Source: Savagea sp.
GTDB taxonomy: Bacteria > Bacillota > Bacilli > Bacillales_A > Planococcaceae
Length of the DNA stretch: 5,467 bases
Assembly: GCA_030146155.1 (NCBI GenBank)
Contig: JASLCF010000140.1
Coordinates: 1 to 5,467, forward strand
Reading direction: 5' to 3'
Both the position numbers and the translations under genes were made by a program. The first letter of the stretch is position 1. Each line of letters begins with the position of its first letter. This document shows positions 4,263 through 5,467 of this stretch, one piece after another. The notes under the pieces are model-generated. The model was not told where the DNA came from and did not search any database. It was given only the letters and a program-made list of their open reading frames with translations.

Positions 4263-5467
4263 ATGTCAGCAAATATCGGTTTTGAAGAAAAATTGTGGGC
4301 GATGGCAGACAAGCTACGTGGAAGTATGGATGCATCGGAATACAAGCATGTCGTGCTAGGATTATTATTTTTAAAGTATGTATCGGACTCATTTGAAGAG
4401 TTATATGATCAATTACAAGAAGATGAGTGGGCAGATCCAGAAGATAAAGACGAATATTTAGCAGAGAATATTTTTTGGGTACCGAAAGAAGCACGTTGGT
4501 CTCACATTAAAGAAAATGCAAAAAAGCCTGAAATCGGACAAATCATTGATGAAGCCATGATTGCTATTGAAAAGGAAAACGAAAGTTTACGTGGTGTATT
4601 ACCTAAAAACTACGCACGACCAGACTTAGATAAAACACGTCTCGGTGAAACGATTGATATGTTTTCATTCCGTGTCGGCGATAAGGAAAGCCGTTCGAAA
4701 GATGTATTAGGGCGTGTCTATGAATATTTTCTAGGAAAATTTGCAAGTGCAGAAGGAAAAGGTGGCGGAGAATTCTATACGCCAATGTCAGTTGTAAAGC
4801 TACTTGTTGAAATGTTAGAGCCTTACAAAGGACGAATTTATGATCCATGCTGTGGTTCAGGTGGAATGTTCGTTCAAAGTGAAAAATTCGTAGAGGAACA
4901 TCAAGGAAAATTAGGTGACATTGCAGTATATGGTCAGGAATCAAATCCAACAACTTGGAAACTCGCAAAAATGAACTTAGCGATCCGTGGAATTGATGCC
5001 AACTTAGGATCACAAAACGCAGATACTTTCCATAACGATTTACATAAGCGTTTAAAAGCGGATTACATATTAGCGAACCCACCATTTAACATTAGTGATT
5101 GGGGTGGAGAGCGTCTTCAAGATGATTTGCGTTGGAAGTACGGTACACCACCACCAGGTAATGCGAACTATGCTTGGATTCAACATATGGTGTCAAAGTT
5201 AGCACCAACTGGAACAGCTGGAATTGTCTTAGCAAACGGATCTATGTCCACGAATACATCATCTGAGTTAGAAATTCGTAAAAACTTAATTGAAGAAGAT
5301 CTTGTAGAATGTATCGTCACATTACCTGGACAACTCTTTTATTCTACACAAATCCCTGTTTGTCTATGGTTTATTACGAAAAATAAAGCGAAGAATGGGA
5401 AACGTGAACGTTCAGGTGAAATCTTATTTATTGATGCGCGTAATTTAGGTCATATGGCAACACGTAC
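4263..5467 (+). CDS. hsdM: type I restriction-modification system DNA methyltransferase subunit HsdM (3' end outside window)
   Basis: HsdM transfers a methyl group from S-adenosylmethionine to adenine N6 within the site chosen by HsdS, and is also part of the HsdR2M2S restriction complex. About 401 residues are visible of the usual ~500. The N-terminal HsdM_N helical domain occupies roughly residues 7-150 ('FEEKLWAMADKLRGSMDASE', 'VVLGLLFLKYVSD'). The methyltransferase domain follows, with 'GGGEFYTP' (about 167-174), the SAM-binding motif I DPCCGSGGMF (194-203) and the catalytic motif IV NPPF (272-275); all key residues are present. ATG 4263 is supported by GGAGGG (4251-4256) six bases upstream and by the family's usual N-terminus. 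The gene has its own extended -10 promoter and no damage is visible. hsdS and hsdR are expected downstream beyond the window but are not seen. The recognition sequence cannot be inferred from HsdM. Confidence 0.97.
   Translation, partial: MSANIGFEEKLWAMADKLRGSMDASEYKHVVLGLLFLKYVSDSFEELYDQLQEDEWADPEDKDEYLAENIFWVPKEARWSHIKENAKKPEIGQIIDEAMIAIEKENESLRGVLPKNYARPDLDKTRLGETIDMFSFRVGDKESRSKDVLGRVYEYFLGKFASAEGKGGGEFYTPMSVVKLLVEMLEPYKGRIYDPCCGSGGMFVQSEKFVEEHQGKLGDIAVYGQESNPTTWKLAKMNLAIRGIDANLGSQNADTFHNDLHKRLKADYILANPPFNISDWGGERLQDDLRWKYGTPPPGNANYAWIQHMVSKLAPTGTAGIVLANGSMSTNTSSELEIRKNLIEEDLVECIVTLPGQLFYSTQIPVCLWFITKNKAKNGKRERSGEILFIDARNLGHMATR

Noticed and set aside
4261..4494. 77-codon minus-strand open frame at the hsdM start
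   Set aside because: Antisense shadow of the HsdM N-terminal domain, with no ribosome site or recognisable motif.
4603..5085. 160-codon open frame on the minus strand
   Set aside because: It lies wholly inside hsdM, whose plus-strand frame has all expected motifs; the minus-strand translation is rich in Leu, His and Phe and typical of an antisense shadow.
1..5467. CRISPR array, tRNA or rRNA
   Set aside because: No regularly spaced repeats, cloverleaf-like sequence or rRNA-like stretch was seen on either strand.

Overview
The window looks like an accessory, defence-type region from a low-GC Gram-positive bacterium of the Bacilli. The basis is A/T-rich codon use, GGAGG-type Shine-Dalgarno sites at short spacing, T-run intrinsic terminators, and protein types common in that group. 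The genus cannot be fixed from the sequence. Two better-preserved, somewhat less AT-rich genes (a DUF3427 helicase on the left and a type I modification subunit on the right) flank about 2.2 kb of more AT-rich, plasmid-like and decayed sequence.

Layout. 1-2031: 3' part of a large superfamily 2 DEAH-type helicase with a C-terminal DUF3427 region; the gene enters from the left edge. 2032-2511: no intact gene, but gene debris can be read: the tail of a membrane-permease-like protein (2065-2130), a 12-codon stub with a good ribosome site (2161-2199), and a decayed transposase C-terminus resembling the IS110 family (2228-2362). 2512-3423: an intact two-gene toxin-antitoxin module, a VbhA-type antitoxin directly abutting a Fic-domain toxin, closed by a strong terminator whose stem contains the fic stop codon. 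3455-4262: a second graveyard, with the first ~40 codons of a ParA-type ATPase carrying an in-frame stop (3581-3706), a minus-strand coding fragment (about 3707-3869), and the C-terminus and right end of an IS30-family transposase with two adjacent stops (3866-4015). It ends in a non-coding stretch with a hairpin/T-run and a good promoter. 4263-5467: hsdM, the DNA methyltransferase subunit of a type I restriction-modification system, running off the right edge.

How it fits together. hsdM has its own promoter and presumably leads an hsdMSR operon to the right. The helicase is of a kind often found among defence genes. The Fic/VbhA pair is the only intact cargo in the middle and probably arrived on a plasmid or other mobile element, of which the parA stub and the insertion-sequence scraps are likely relics. 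The most notable observation is in this pair. The toxin lacks the second arginine of the canonical FIC motif (it reads HPYREGNTRTVS), and the antitoxin carries Asp instead of the inhibitory Glu that normally pairs with that arginine, so both sides of the known regulatory salt bridge are altered together. I do not see a clearly new multi-gene system beyond this.
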